From positions 1-45,594 of the forward strand of contig JAAAIG010000238.1 of NCBI GenBank assembly GCA_015852425.1: a stretch of DNA of 45,594 nt, read 5' to 3'. Source of the stretch: Gryganskiella cystojenkinii (lineage: Eukaryota > Mortierellomycota > Mortierellomycetes > Mortierellales > Mortierellaceae). The notes under the pieces were generated by a model. The model was not told the origin of the DNA. It searched no databases and saw nothing but the letters and a program-made list of their open reading frames with translations. A program made the translations under genes and the position numbers. This document shows positions 33,640-45,594 of this stretch, in pieces. Each line of letters begins with the position of its first letter. Within the stretch, counting starts at the first letter, position 1.

Positions 33640-36600
33640 ATGGCTGCTGCGGGATCTCTGCCCACCACTCAGCTTCTATCCAGTTCTAATCCCATTTTCA
33701 AAGACACTATGAATACCTTCTCAACGACATTCGAGCCGCCGCCACCATCTTCCTCATCTGCATCACCTTTGCCTACTACCCGCCAGACCCACGTAAAGAG
33801 TCTGAGTACATCAGAGTCGACATCGACCACCATGACGACATGTGTCCCCGAGTCCATACCCTTGACCATATCTTCGTCCTACTCGGCCTTTACAGTAGAA
33901 AATATGACAACGAAAACAGCAACAAAGACAGCGTCTTGTACCTCTACCCCCTCCACTGGCTCGCCTACCTCGCAACAACCCATTTCAATCTCAATCCCTT
34001 CATCCAAACACAACCCCACCACAATCTCTAATTCAGCCTTGCATAGTCCCATGCCCACGACTGTCGACAATCATCCAACAATGGTAACCACACCAAAAAC
34101 TGCAACGAACAAAGACTCTTTGCTTAACAATCTGTCCTGTGCAACAACCGATCCTTCTCCAAATTCCTCGACCGCATCACCGTTACACAACAATACCAAC
34201 AACATCAAGAACCACAGCAACAACCCGTTGAAGAATTTTTCTTTTCTTGGATCGCTCAGTCCTAAATCCAGTCGACAAAAGTTCAAGGAATCTTCTTCCA
34301 AAAAGGACTCCCGCTCCTTGTCACCCTCACCCACAAGAGGGCCCAGACTCTCTGCGGGGTCTCCGGCGACAAAGAAAGAGAGCGAGGCGTCCATGTCTAA
34401 TTCGAGCTCGTTCGGACGAATGTCTATCGAACAGCAGGACACACCTGCGCAAAAAAATGGCAAGGGCAAAGAAAAGAGCCAAAAAAAGAAGCAAACCAAG
34501 GACAAGGATAATCATCATCCTCATTTTGGGCAGCGACTCTCGATGGCTATCGGTCTATCCTCATTGATGAGGGATAAGGACAAGGACGGCCATCGGAATC
34601 AACGAGGACGGCAGGTCTCCGTGGATAGTCTTTCGACTATCGACACTCACCCTCACTCTGGGACCGAAGAGACTCCAGACCACCCTCCACCAGGATTCTC
34701 GCAAGGAAGACGAGGTAGTTTGATCGCCAACTTTTTGATCCGTCCCAGGGTCCTCAGCACCAGTGAGACGTGTCCACCTAAGCACTCGGGTATCGCCACA
34801 GTTACAACCAAAGGCGCGAATGACACTCTCAAGACCAGTGAATGTCAACCAACTGAAGTGACCTCACATTCTACCTTATCGCCGTCTTCCGGCGCATCTG
34901 CGGCCACAAGCAGCGTCAGCGCAGACAGTGGAAACAGAGCCGATCCTGACGAGAAGGAGAAACAGTTTTTCGGACGAGCGGGACTTAGCTTGCGGCGCCG
35001 GAGTCACCAGAAGGGCCTATGCAATAACAACAGCAAAAAATCAACATCAGAACCTTGGCATGTCCGTAGTGGCTCTCATCCCATCGACAGCTTTCATCGC
35101 CCTCAGAGTATCGCGGACATCATGGAATCCTCCAGAGAGCTTCATCCGCACAACTCAGGGGATGTAGAACGACTTGAACTCTACAGCCACTTGGGTATGC
35201 AGGAGATCCACTACAGTACTCTAACTGGTGAGGACCCTGCCCATATTGTTATGCAACAGCTCTACGGTACACCCTCTGTCGCCAAGGATGGATCGACGCC
35301 GTCGTCTGCCATCGATGAGCCCCGGGAATCCACAACAATGACCTCGATCACTCACCTAACGTCGTCTCTAAATGATATCCCGACCGAAGATCCTTCGACA
35401 ATTATTCCTGGGAACGATGGAAAGACGCATCACCGCCTCGGTCGCTTTGGCCGTTTCAAGTTCCCCTCGCTCTCAATGAGCAGTATTCACAAGAGTCACA
35501 AATCAACTAGTTCTCTGGAACCGAAGAAGGTCGCGCCTCTAATTACAGGCTCCGCGCCAACTTTGAATGTTGTCCCCGTTCCACCGGCAGTTGCAGGACC
35601 ATCATCATCTCAACCAGCTCAATATCACTCCTCAAACTCTGCCTCGACTTTCGCATCGTCTTTCAACACAGCAAACATGACAAGTAATGGAGCATCTTCG
35701 GGAAGTAGCAGTAACAGCAGCATTAGTAGCTACAATGCGCTTGAGAGAGGTATGGGCAAGAGACAACCGACAAGGCACTCGCTTGCTGACTTTTTAGACG
35801 ATCAATCACATCACCCACACCACAGCTCCACCTGCTCGACCTTGACAACGACACTCTCTATCGGTTCTATGGGATCGTCTAGTGCACCTTCGAGATCCAT
35901 AGGTGATGTGCAAATACTAGGACGTCAGCTACAAAGGAAGCAAACGAGTCAACCTCAGCTCCCGCGATTCAGCAATGGTGGCCCTGCTACAAACAAGAGC
36001 CTTCACTTTGGATCTGAACGGTTCACCAAAAGCACAACCAGCAGTCAGACTCAAGAAGACCTTCAAGGGTTTGGACCGATACATGCTCATGGGAGTCACG
36101 GCCCCTCCTTTGAGCATAAGAGCGGATTCCGATCTAACCTTTTGAGGAGGTCATCGAGACGGACAATGAGCGCGAGCCACATTTCCTCCGACGAGATCTT
36201 TGTTACGAAGAGTACTTTTAGTCAGGATGCGAAATCTACCTTCACAGTGTCTTGTCGATGTGGCGATTCCCTGTATTGTGTCTGCAGACAACCAAATGTG
36301 ACACCGTTCCGAAGCGAACGAGATCGATTATCGACAGAGTCCACTAAGGCGTTGAAAGTGAACAGTTCCGTGGCACGAGATGGATCAGTCCGTACATCTT
36401 CCGAATACGGGAGGAGAGAGCTGCAGAGTCCACTCGGAGAGCGATCCGTAGGACGATATCTGTTTGGGAGTGAGCTGAGAGGGATAGCCTTCGGAGACCA
36501 CGATTCTGGACTGGGTTTTAAAGTCGACAATTCATCCAGGGATGACATCGCAACAAAATATCTGGAGTCAGATGTGGAGGAACGCAGGCGGATGGAACTT

Positions 36601-39600
36601 TCATCTGCACTAACAGGACCAGCTTATGCGCCGCATCAGCAACTGCCGTCCAGACCTCAAACACCATCCCTTATGGCGACATCAGTACCTTCTGAACAGT
36701 CGACATTGGCCCTAGCGCCCGTACCTTGCCCCAGTGTCGAACAAGAGATGTCAATGCCAAATCCAGGCTCCACCAAAAACCATGTCGCTGGAGTCATTGC
36801 CAAAGATGGTGGCCTCCGAAGGATCTCGGACCCGATGCTGCGCAAGATGACTTCTGCCTTGTCAGAACGACGCGCATCAGGCCAACGCGCAATTTCGACC
36901 ACCTCTATTTCTTCGATGGAGCAGATACCTAGATCTCCTGCTCGATCCAGTAACTCGGTTGGCAACAACTACTCCAGTTCTTCTAGCACAGTGAACATGC
37001 CCAAGATGAACATGCCCTCACCAGCACTCTCGATCTCATCTAGTCCACCAAGTGCTGGTCCAGGGAAAAAAAGGGATCACGGAAAACTCTCGGTGTCATC
37101 TGTGATGGGTCGTTCATCATCGCCGGCACCACCTTCGCCTCTAGGACCATCTGCAGCTGGATATTCGAGTTTTTTTGGACACACTGGACTACCCAGCACT
37201 CCTTCCGGTGCGGGCAGCTCTCTCAAATCAAAGTTTTCAATACCTGGAATCACATCACATAGCCCTTATCATCATGTCCCGTTCTCGGCGTATCTTCCGA
37301 GACGACCTTCGATCAGCCAGACAGTGTTTTCATCATCAAGTTCCGCTGCTGCTGCCGCCGCCGCCTCTAATGCTGCTGCTGCAGCTGGTTCTTCATCGTC
37401 TTCATCGAGACCTCCAAACATGTTGCATCTGGAACCCAGGAGTGCCATCGCAGACTACTCTGGATCGAGCATTTTGTACAAGCGCCAAAGGAGTATGTCG
37501 CTACAGGACGCTGATCTGTTGACCGCGGATCAATTTATTGCACTGATGCCCGGAGGCATTAGTGACAGCGAAGATACGCCACCCAAGCGAAGATTCAGTT
37601 CAGAAGAGACAGTAAGTGTCACCCCATGAGTTATATCCGTATAAGATCGACTCTTCGATTCAAATTTTCCCCGATATTCTAACTTTCACTACCTCTTTTG
37701 TATAATCGTTTGGCAGCTTCAAAACAACCCTTGGTATATGCGTCCCAAAGTTGTGCCGATCCCCGACCCCATCGTGACATTAAGGACGCACCAGGATACG
37801 CTCAGGTCGAAATGCGACTTGGTCAGCCAATTCATATTGGAGGTCAACAGCCCCATTGCTTCCAACCCTGAGCGATCTTTTACGAACTCAGAGTCGACCT
37901 TGTCTTCCTCAAAGACTTTGGAGGGATCTGGATCCGAGTCGACCCTGGATGAAACTGCGAGTGGAGAGACTGGTCATCAGAAGCAGGCTGCAGTCGTTGA
38001 GCATAATACCTCGACCCCTCAAACATTGATCCTGGTCCAGGATGCTGCCGATAGCTCGAGTGTTGAAGAAAAACCACAGCGTACCATCGAGGGTTTCGAC
38101 AGCACTAAAGAGTCCCCGCCGCAGCCTGATCCCATTGCAGTGTTGGATATCCAGGCAGGAAAGACTTCAGATGTCATAGCCACTACTACCACTGCCGTGG
38201 GTGTATATCGTGCCGACAGGACAGAGCTGCGTCTGGACTTGATCGAGACCGTGGGGTTGCTTCTGGAAGATATCGAACGTATTGTCGGTTTGATGGCCGA
38301 TATTCTGACCAAACATATCTCGACCACTCAGCTCTTGAAGCTGATGGGCGAATCCGACGATATGTGCTATATCGCTCAAGAAGTCTTTCGATCTGAGGTG
38401 GAGCGTCGAAAGAAATGGCTAAATGAGAACCAACCACTACACCCATGTCCAACAGAGGCACCATCAGCATTCGGATCCGAGCAACGAACAGGGGAGAGAA
38501 GGCCTTCCGATGCGATCCTTACAGTTGATGACGCGGACGATACTGGCAGCTCAGATGCCGAATCAACTCTGTTGTCCCTAGAAGAGGCGCTGAAGGAAAT
38601 GTTGGTGGAAAGGGACCGCGCGGAAACTCAAAAGAAGCTCAAAAAGAAGGAATCCAATGACCGCATGATTCGACAGCGCCGTAGTATGGATATCCCTTGC
38701 AAGCCTCAGTACCGATACCGAGGGCCGCCGGGTTCATACCCTCGAAAGTCCCTAGATATCAGTATCTGCTGTTCATCGTCTGTTCTCTCTGATGAGAGGC
38801 TGCAAGAGCATCGAAATAGTCTAAACGACTATGTAAGTCGAGAATCAGAATAAGGAGGCAATTTGAAATAGCTTCAGTGCATACGTGAACACTAACGAAA
38901 TGTTTTGCTCTGCATATAGATTCGAATGGTTCTCGAGATGGCCGAAATCAGCATTACTGAGTTTATTCGAGTCTACAATCGCGTAAGTTTAGCAGACTTC
39001 TCGATGGGTGGTGCTATAGGCTTATATGTCTAGAGTTTCCTGTTTGTTAATAGTTCATCCTTTCTTCCTTTTTTCTTTAGATGTTTATCGCCCCTACAGC
39101 ACGGTACAGGATAGAGGGATGTAATGACTTAAAAAGGATTGAACGAGCTTTGCGCTCTGACAGTAATCAATCTCAGAAACAACCGAGTCGCCACCATATC
39201 AACTGTAAAAGGTCGTTTCCGCTACTAACAGATTCCATGATGCGGGGCGGTGGCGAAGGAGACGGTTCGGCGTCATCATCAACAACAGGTGTTCAGCCTT
39301 CGCTGGTGAGTCGAGTCACAATTATGCAGGATTCACAGTTCTTTGAGAGCCCGACGACTACCCCAACTCTTGACAGGATGTCAGGCGCTGACATGGGCAC
39401 TGGAGAGCTGATGCCCACCACGGATAATTCAATCGCTTCCTTGGAATTCACACCTGGATCGGATCCGTTGACGAGTCCAGACGACCCTCGAGACGGAACT
39501 GAGCCACAGCTACCAGTGTCATCCTTCCCCTTTGGAACGAATACTGCAACAGACGCCAGTTCCAATGTTACCTCTAACTCTGGCGACGCGAACGGTTCTC

Positions 39601-42254
39601 ACCTCAACGGGCAACCAATGGCAAGAGTAAAGAGTCTGCCAGAGAGTAGAGACGAATGGGCCGCGTTTCAGAAAGGTAAAGAGTTGGGCGAAGACACCAC
39701 TGGTGTGGGAGGCGCCAACACCATGGGGGCTGAATCATCGAACAGACAAGAAGGTGACAGGATTGGCAACAGTCCCTCGTCGGCAATGATGCCGGATCTC
39801 TCTATGTTGGGCGAGTATTCCCAGGATCATATGGGACACGAAGCCTACTACTACAGAAACTGGTTCTTAGGAAGAGGTAAGATTTTTGTTGACAAGAAAG
39901 ATATTTGCGTTCAGTAGGAGTTGTGTGCTCTCCCTAACACTTTGTTTGATGAATTTTTTGACCTCTTAGAACATCGAACCTTTGTTGGTCAAGTCGAGGG
40001 ATTGGGTACAGTGATCATCTCGATCATCAAGGACATGGTTGTGCCGACAGAGTCGCGGTCCAATGTGACCAAGCGTGCGAGCACCGGTCCATTTGCTGCC
40101 TATGTCTCAGCAAACTCTGCGACCACGCCCTCCACTCCTTTAAGTGGATCGTTTGGAAACCCGATCTCCACTGGAGCTCACGCGGCGATTATTGGATCAA
40201 CTATGCGTCCGGAACTGGTACATTCAACACATAGTTACTATCACCCTCGAGGAGCGAGTCTAGGTTATGGACATGGCCATACCATTCCTGGTGGAGGATA
40301 CTCGATCACGAACAGTCGGACCAGTTCTGAGGCGATGCGTGTCATTCACTCAGCGTCTTCCAATTCGAGCAGCCCAGGATCCGGTGCGGAATATGCCTCT
40401 AGCTATTCATTCCCAGCTGTTCCCAATAGTGGTGCTCAGAATCATACCGCTGCGTCCAGCACCGCCGTAAGCCACTCACAGCCCAGCTTTTCTCATCCCC
40501 ATCACCAGCATCAACATCAAAACGGACAGCCTATACAACATCACAGTCAGCTAATGGCCACCAACCTCGCCCCTTTCCAGTCGACAGCACCAGCGCGCTG
40601 GCAATACCGCTGTATCCTTCGACAAAAGGATGTAGACAGTATTCGTATCACCCTCCCAGAACCGGAGCCCAGCAGTCCACTCAACAATCTCACTCGACGT
40701 GCGGGAAAACCTCAATGGAAAGCGATCCTGCAGTCCATACATCCTGCGATCACGCAGCAGGTGGCCACGAAACTCAAAAAAGTACAAAATAATCAACATT
40801 TCGAGAAAGAATTGGCGAAATTTGACGAAACCATGCTGCGGTTTAATTACAAGTTTGGAGTCCTTTTGGTCTTGCCTGGTCAGGTCAAGGAGGAAGACTG
40901 GTTCAGTAATCAGATGGCGGACAGTCAAAAGTTCCGAGAATTTTTGGAGAGTGGTGCGCTTGGTCAAAAGGTCTTCCTCAAGGGATTCGAACGGTTCTCT
41001 GCTGGATTGGATACTCGAAGTAAGCGATTTCTACCAACATCATTGATCGTAGGCACGCTGTCCATGCTTTCACGTCTGACATAGTAGCTATTTTATTCTT
41101 TCTCCCGCCCTCCCCTTTTTTGCGGCTCTTCATTAGGCGAAACAGGCGAGTACTCCTATTACGATACCTGGGGTGAGGATGGTTCTTTTGAGATCATGTA
41201 TCATGTCTCAACATTGTTGCCCTTCAACACTGTGGATCGTCAACAAATCCAACGAAAACGTCATATTGGAAACGATATCGTCTGTATCGTTTTTGTAGAT
41301 GGTGACCAACCTTTTTACCCGTCCGCGATCAAATCCCAGTTTCTGCACATATTTGTGGTCATTCATCCGATTCTCTTGCCAGATGGTCAGACGGGTTATT
41401 CGGCCGCGATTGCGTGTGACGAACAGGTCCCCGAGTTCGGTCCACCCCTGCCTTCACCGGATCAGCCCTTGATCTTTAGGACCGCGCAAGAGCTGAGAGC
41501 CTTTCTGCTCTGCAAGATGATCAACGGAGAGAATGCCGCGTATAAGGCTCCAAGGTTGATTAAGCCACATCAGAGAGCTCGCTCGGGTATGCTGGAGAAC
41601 CTGGTCGTCAAGGCCAATACATTAGCCAGAGAGAAGGACAAGGACAAAGAAAAGGAGAAAGACAAATCGAGCGTTGGAAAGGCGAAGCCACAAAAGGCCG
41701 CGACTGCACCTGCTGCTGTGGAGACGGTTCATGGAAGTCATGTCTCGACAGCAGGTGCTGCCGCTGCAGCTCTGGTCACTCCACCCGCAACGTCAGATCT
41801 TTCAAATCAACTTCAGCATCAAGACGAAAGCGATGTGTACGACCACCAGAACGTACATCCACTTCAACAACATCAAACTTCTACACAGCAACTACCGTGT
41901 GACCATCCGTTCGCCCCTCCTCAGCCACAACAAAACCATCAATACCAATCTCACCATCAGTCGCAGCATCAACATCAATACCAACAAATATACGCCCATC
42001 ATCACCAACACCATCAACCACATAGTCAGCCGCAACCATTGATCCCCTCTTCGCACCCTAAGCACCAACCTATCATTCCTTATCATCCTCATATTCTTCC
42101 TCTTCCACATTCCCATCTTCAACACGGCGCGCGGTCACGTCAAACAGTTTTGCCTGTCCGAGAAGACACTGGTCCCAAAAAGAACAGCTCGGACACTCCA
42201 AGGAATGTCTTTACCTCAGCCGTTGAAGAATTAGACGTCAAGGAAGGTGGATAA
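33640..42254 (+). CDS. Large Rap-GAP domain protein (Rap1GAP/SIPA1-type GTPase activator)
   Basis: Six exons (33640-37611, 37717-38832, 38920-38982, 39081-39876, 39970-41019, 41137-42254) join in phase to give 2704 residues. The first 1300 are disordered, rich in Ser/Thr/Pro, with a small Cys cluster near residue 872. A helical segment IRMVLEMAEISITEF precedes the linker. The C-terminal catalytic domain is clear: YSYYDTWGEDGSFEIMYHVS, LLPFNTVDRQQIQRKRHIGND, then IVCIVFVDGDQPFYP and FLHIFVVIHP. The Asn of GND (about 2378) matches the catalytic asparagine thumb of Rap1GAP. Such proteins switch off Rap/Rsr1-type GTPases that set polarity. The tail has a Lys/Asp/Glu run and a long Gln/His tract. 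The first ATG is at 33640; an upstream TTG is not used. Confidence 0.85.
41890..42060 (+). repeat. Gln/His-rich low-complexity tract in the Rap-GAP C-terminus
   Basis: CAACATCA-type codons encode an uninterrupted Gln/His/Pro/Tyr-rich tail of over 50 residues after the catalytic domain. It is probably disordered and variable in length. Confidence 0.75.
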
Positions 42255-42465
42255 AATTAATTTTTTTGGTATTCGATTTTGTAATATCCTTTTTCCCCTT
42301 CTTTTTTTTTTTCTTGTTTGTTACGTATTACTATTATACTCCTAAAAAGACTAAGAAACTTTCATAGTACCCGTAGTCGTGCTGTGGTTCTTCCTAATAA
42401 CCAAATAGTAAAGAGACCCCTCTCCCCTAATAAGTAATAACCAATAACAGCCACCCATCAAACAT
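42255..42465. other. convergent intergenic region
   Basis: The 211 bp between the stops of the Rap-GAP gene and the F-box gene hold T-rich 3' sequence for both and no gene. Confidence 0.5.
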
Positions 42466-44814
42466 TCAATTCATTGTGCGAAGAGGACGATATTCGCTCA
42501 TGAGCCTGACAGGTACTCTGCGACGACCTTGCAGCTCTTCATCTTGATCTTGGACTTGGTCTTGAGATTGAACACCCCCGAATTGCTGAATCCACTGGGC
42601 GACTTTTGGGAAAACACCCTTGTGAAGAGGTCCAAGATCGAGTCTTTCAAGACTCGGCAACAACAAGAGCAACCGATGGATTTCATTCTCGGACCAGGTA
42701 GAACGAGTCACGTTGATCAGAGTCAGGGATCTTAATTTCCTCAGTTTCGGGGTAAATCGCTGATGTCGCTTTTGGCTACCGTCGCAACCGTCAGTGTCAT
42801 GCGCTTCTGATGATGTTGTTGATGACGATGACGACAATGACGACGCAGCCGTCGTAGTGTACATGGCCCGACAAAACGTCATCGGGATCCCCTCAGTCTC
42901 GGACAATGACTCTGTACCCTCAGCCAACTGTAAGATCCCAGACTCGGTCGAGGTCCGTAACTGGTCCGATTGGATCTCGAGTGACTTGAGTTCAGAGAGT
43001 TGGCTCAATTGTTGATAGAACGGTCTCCAGATTTGAAGCTCGAGTTCCTTTTGGTGTTTATCCATGTCCTTGATCTTTTTCTTGTCGGCTGGAGAGATCC
43101 AGGGATGGAAGGTCAGCTTGAGAGAGAGATGTTCGAGGCGTGTGCATGCCCAGAATCGGTTTGGTCGTTGTTCTAAACTTTCTTTGGAGGAGAGAGGCAA
43201 TCGAAAGGCGGTATCGTAATCGACAGCATGGGAGGTGGGTGAAGATGAAAAAGACGAAGACGAAGACGACAGATTCAAGTCCATGAGTGTTTGAGGCGTG
43301 ATAAGTCTTGTGTCCAAAAAATAATGCTGGACCTTGAATGTCAAAAGCTTGGATCGGGTCATAAGGATCCAGTAAATGGCGTGACTGGTAACGTCGTCTT
43401 CTCTTGTAGTGAACCGCACACCAATATTGAGATGTTGTAGATGGGGCAGATATTCGTGTGGGTAAACGGGGACTCCCTGTTGCTGCTGTTGTAGCTGTGG
43501 ACGATGTTCTTCATGTTGAGCCGCATTATTATCGTCGCTGATGTTACTTCTCTTGTAGATTGTGTCTGTTGTTGTTGGGGCAGCATTCATAGTGACCTGT
43601 TGTTGCTCGCAAAGGAACAGTAGTTGATCCAGTTCATTGGCGTCATAGCGAAGATCGGTCAAATTCTCAAACCCGCACCAGGTCTCAACTATGTCAGTCA
43701 ATAGGTCCTTGGCCTGACGGTACATAGAAGGTCGCCAGGAGAGATCAAGGACTTGGAGTTTCCTTTTACAGATCTGTAAAAGCTTGAACGACACGGGAGT
43801 TTCGTTAACGAGCGATCGGAGGCGCCTCTGCGGTTCTTCAAATTCGAGTTGGTATTCGATGAGATCTGGACAATGCTGGACTAGGAGGAAACCATCGAAC
43901 CGGGTCGCAAGCCGTTTTAGTTTCCAGGCAGCAGGCGGTGATTCCCGTCCTAAGACTGATCCGTTTAATGCTGGAGGCGCAGCTGTGGTCGATGATAACT
44001 GCTGCGATTGCTGGTTTTGTCGATACCACGGATGATTGGGATCATGGCGGAACCAATAGCCCTTTAACTCGAGTTCTTCCAGCTTTGAAAATAGCGGGAA
44101 CAGTGTCTCGATCGCCACACAGGGTTCGTACCTCCATTTCCAGCCTACGAGCCTTAAATGCTTCATCGTGTGGGGTAAGTAGACTAAGGACCGTAAGAAC
44201 TCGAAATCCTCGTAAGGCCCCAGTCTTAGGGACAATGATGTCAGGTTATTCAGAGACTCAGTCAAGAAGGGTCCTAAGATTGGACCCGTGACTGCAGGCA
44301 GCGGGTGATGACCCGAGAGCCGGGTCGTCCCATCAAAACACCAGCTCTGGTATGGATGTTCAACACTCTGTTCGCCTCGCTTGGCAGCGGCCATGGCGGA
44401 GTATGATAACGCGGATCGAAATGTTGTATAGGTCCAGAAAGATTTGTGCGCCTTGGTTATTGAATCGTTTGACCACCATTCGAGGACTCGAATATGGCTT
44501 ATCATCTCCATGACTACCGAATCCCAATAATTTCGAGAGTTGTTGCTTCGGTTATGGACCTGTTCGACACTTTTGGGGAGTAGGAATTTAAGAGGGGGGA
44601 AGCCTGGGTGGTGCCATTGCTGGATATCGATTTTGGACCAGAGAAAAGGGAGAAAAGTCTGGCACCAGCGCTTCGAGACGCGGATTGCAGCACAGAGCGT
44701 GGACCTGTCGAAATACTCACCGAGGGCACAAAGCACCTCGGTTGGGACCCTGTCAACGACTGAAGTGGAGAAGGGGGAAGGTGTTGCCTGCTGGATATTT
44801 GGCGCTGATTCCAT
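42466..44814 (-). CDS. F-box/leucine-rich-repeat protein, intact
   Basis: A single uninterrupted exon encodes 782 residues from the ATG at 44814 (MESAPNIQQA). The F-box is VVDRVPTEVLCALGEYF with IRVSKRWCQTFLPFLW at about residues 20-65. Irregular leucine-rich repeats follow over the rest: LTSLSLRLGPYEDF, MKHLRLVGWKW, LEELELKGYWF, LQVLDLSWRP, LQHLNIGVRF, LEHLSLKLTF, LKSLEIQSD, LRSLTLINVT, LERLDLGPLHKG. Gln-rich and Ser-rich inserts separate them. The likely role is substrate choice for an SCF ubiquitin ligase. The frame is open for five codons upstream to a TTG, but the ATG is preferred. Confidence 0.85.
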   Translation of the reverse strand: MESAPNIQQATPSPFSTSVVDRVPTEVLCALGEYFDRSTLCAAIRVSKRWCQTFLPFLWSKIDIQQWHHPGFPPLKFLLPKSVEQVHNRSNNSRNYWDSVVMEMISHIRVLEWWSNDSITKAHKSFWTYTTFRSALSYSAMAAAKRGEQSVEHPYQSWCFDGTTRLSGHHPLPAVTGPILGPFLTESLNNLTSLSLRLGPYEDFEFLRSLVYLPHTMKHLRLVGWKWRYEPCVAIETLFPLFSKLEELELKGYWFRHDPNHPWYRQNQQSQQLSSTTAAPPALNGSVLGRESPPAAWKLKRLATRFDGFLLVQHCPDLIEYQLEFEEPQRRLRSLVNETPVSFKLLQICKRKLQVLDLSWRPSMYRQAKDLLTDIVETWCGFENLTDLRYDANELDQLLFLCEQQQVTMNAAPTTTDTIYKRSNISDDNNAAQHEEHRPQLQQQQQGVPVYPHEYLPHLQHLNIGVRFTTREDDVTSHAIYWILMTRSKLLTFKVQHYFLDTRLITPQTLMDLNLSSSSSSFSSSPTSHAVDYDTAFRLPLSSKESLEQRPNRFWACTRLEHLSLKLTFHPWISPADKKKIKDMDKHQKELELQIWRPFYQQLSQLSELKSLEIQSDQLRTSTESGILQLAEGTESLSETEGIPMTFCRAMYTTTAASSLSSSSSTTSSEAHDTDGCDGSQKRHQRFTPKLRKLRSLTLINVTRSTWSENEIHRLLLLLPSLERLDLGPLHKGVFPKVAQWIQQFGGVQSQDQVQDQDEELQGRRRVPVRLMSEYRPLRTMN

Positions 44815-45013
44815 TAGTCTTTCATTCAAAAGATGGTAATGAGGTAATGTGTAAAGGGCAGAGATTGCTCATTTGAAATGGAACGAGTGACGCGTGATTT
44901 TCTTTTTGCGCCGCGCTTCTGCGGCAAGTCGAGGGTTCCTGCTCACTGCTTGGGTCCCTTTTGGTTTGCTATTATGATGCTGCCACCAGCCTAGTCTTTA
45001 TCTGTTTGTCCAG

Positions 45014-45217
45014 GTGCCTGAGCGGGACCAATTGCTCGAAACGCCGGTGATCGCCAGAGCCGAGATCGTGAATCGACGCAACCTGCCCTCAGTAGGGACA
45101 GAACGAAACTGGAAAGTTTCGGACACAAGCTCAAGTCCTGAGCTCTGTCAGTTTGGCCAGTTGACCGAAGATCTGTTATTCCCAGAGGACTTCTCCCACG
45201 TTCTGGATGCAGATTGA
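45014..45217 (+). CDS. possible terminal exon, unknown protein
   Basis: An open frame of 67 residues follows a plausible acceptor (TTTGTCCAG) and ends in TGA. The translation (VPERDQLLETPVIARAEIVN, then GTERNWKVSD, then EDLLFPEDFSHVLD) looks protein-like, but no family is recognised and no first exon was found between 44815 and 45010. It may be a gene fragment. Confidence 0.25.
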   Translation: MPERDQLLETPVIARAEIVNRRNLPSVGTERNWKVSDTSSSPELCQFGQLTEDLLFPEDFSHVLDAD

Positions 45218-45231
45218 GAGCGATCAGAGAC

Positions 45232-45492
45232 CTAGACAAATCCAAGGGAGAACAACGACCAGGCCCGATTCACAAAGTGGGCTTTGGCTGCAGCTAGCTC
45301 TTTGTCGACTGTGGGGAATGCGGTAGTGTCAGTCATCGTCTCTGTCCACTGTATTTCCTCATACTCGGCTTGATGCTTTTCCTTTCGATACTCGTCCGCT
45401 CCGAGTCCGACAACCATCTCCCAGGCGTCAAAGCCGGCGGACGCACGAAAATCGACCTTGGGCAGGAGGTCAAGAGTCTTTGAAACATCCAA
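45232..45492 (-). CDS. possible C-terminal exon of a gene beyond the right edge
   Basis: An open frame of 86 residues begins without an ATG (TTG codon after ATTAAAAG, a weak acceptor) and ends in TAG. It reads LLPKVDFRASAGFDAWEMVV, GLGADEYRKEK and AAAKAHFVNRAWSLF. The composition is protein-like and no family is recognised. Any upstream exons would lie outside the window. Confidence 0.3.
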   Translation of the reverse strand: MDVSKTLDLLPKVDFRASAGFDAWEMVVGLGADEYRKEKHQAEYEEIQWTETMTDTTAFPTVDKELAAAKAHFVNRAWSLFSLGFV

Positions 45493-45594
45493 CTTTTAAT
45501 CTGCCTGCAATTGGAGAGGTCCAGGTGTTACAGGCTGACATAATGACGCTCGAGCGCCTTAAAGAACCATGAGAGACCCTAGAATCTTGAACAT

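Noticed and set aside
33640..37611. Treating the first Rap-GAP exon as a separate gene
   Set aside because: It ends at a consensus GTAAGT donor in phase with the next exon and has no convincing stop of its own before the splice, so one gene is the simpler reading.

Overview
This is a stretch of fungal nuclear genome, most likely from an early-diverging (zygomycete-type) fungus such as Mortierellomycota; that placement is inference from gene style, not a search. The fungal signs are an FTR1 iron permease, a RIT1 initiator-tRNA modifying enzyme, a Tea1/Kel1-type kelch protein, a fungal-type GET2 and an MRP49/mS25-type mitochondrial ribosomal protein. Genes carry many short GT-AG introns. I rebuilt 40, mostly 84-170 nt, by joining reading frames in phase.

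Layout, left to right: kelch polarity protein (-, cut by the left edge); DSK2 ubiquilin (-); RIT1 (+); DDT/WHIM chromatin protein (+); mitochondrial ribosomal protein (+); GET2 (-); FTR1 (-); WEE1-type kinase (-); a 1253-residue protein with an ELMO-like N-terminus (+); an F-box/LRR gene split by an in-frame stop (-); MED17 (-, an intron holds a 10-N assembly gap); an M20 amidohydrolase sharing a 297-bp promoter with MED17 (+); a 2704-residue Rap-GAP protein (+); an intact F-box/LRR gene (-); and two doubtful convergent terminal exons at the right edge.

The genes do not form a pathway or cluster. They are unlinked housekeeping, signalling and proteostasis genes with ordinary eukaryotic spacing. 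Two long gene-poor spans (16990-19280 and 30522-33639) hold pyrimidine-rich leaders upstream of the two largest signalling genes, and similar coding-strand CT-rich leaders precede DSK2, FTR1 and the kelch gene.

I found no CRISPR array, transposon, rRNA or convincing tRNA, and no clear new multi-gene system. The best leads are an exact RATCWGATAA iron-GATA site beside a CACGTG box upstream of FTR1, the stop-split F-box/LRR gene, the ELMO-like protein, a complete CX5R loop in RIT1, and the polypyrimidine leaders.
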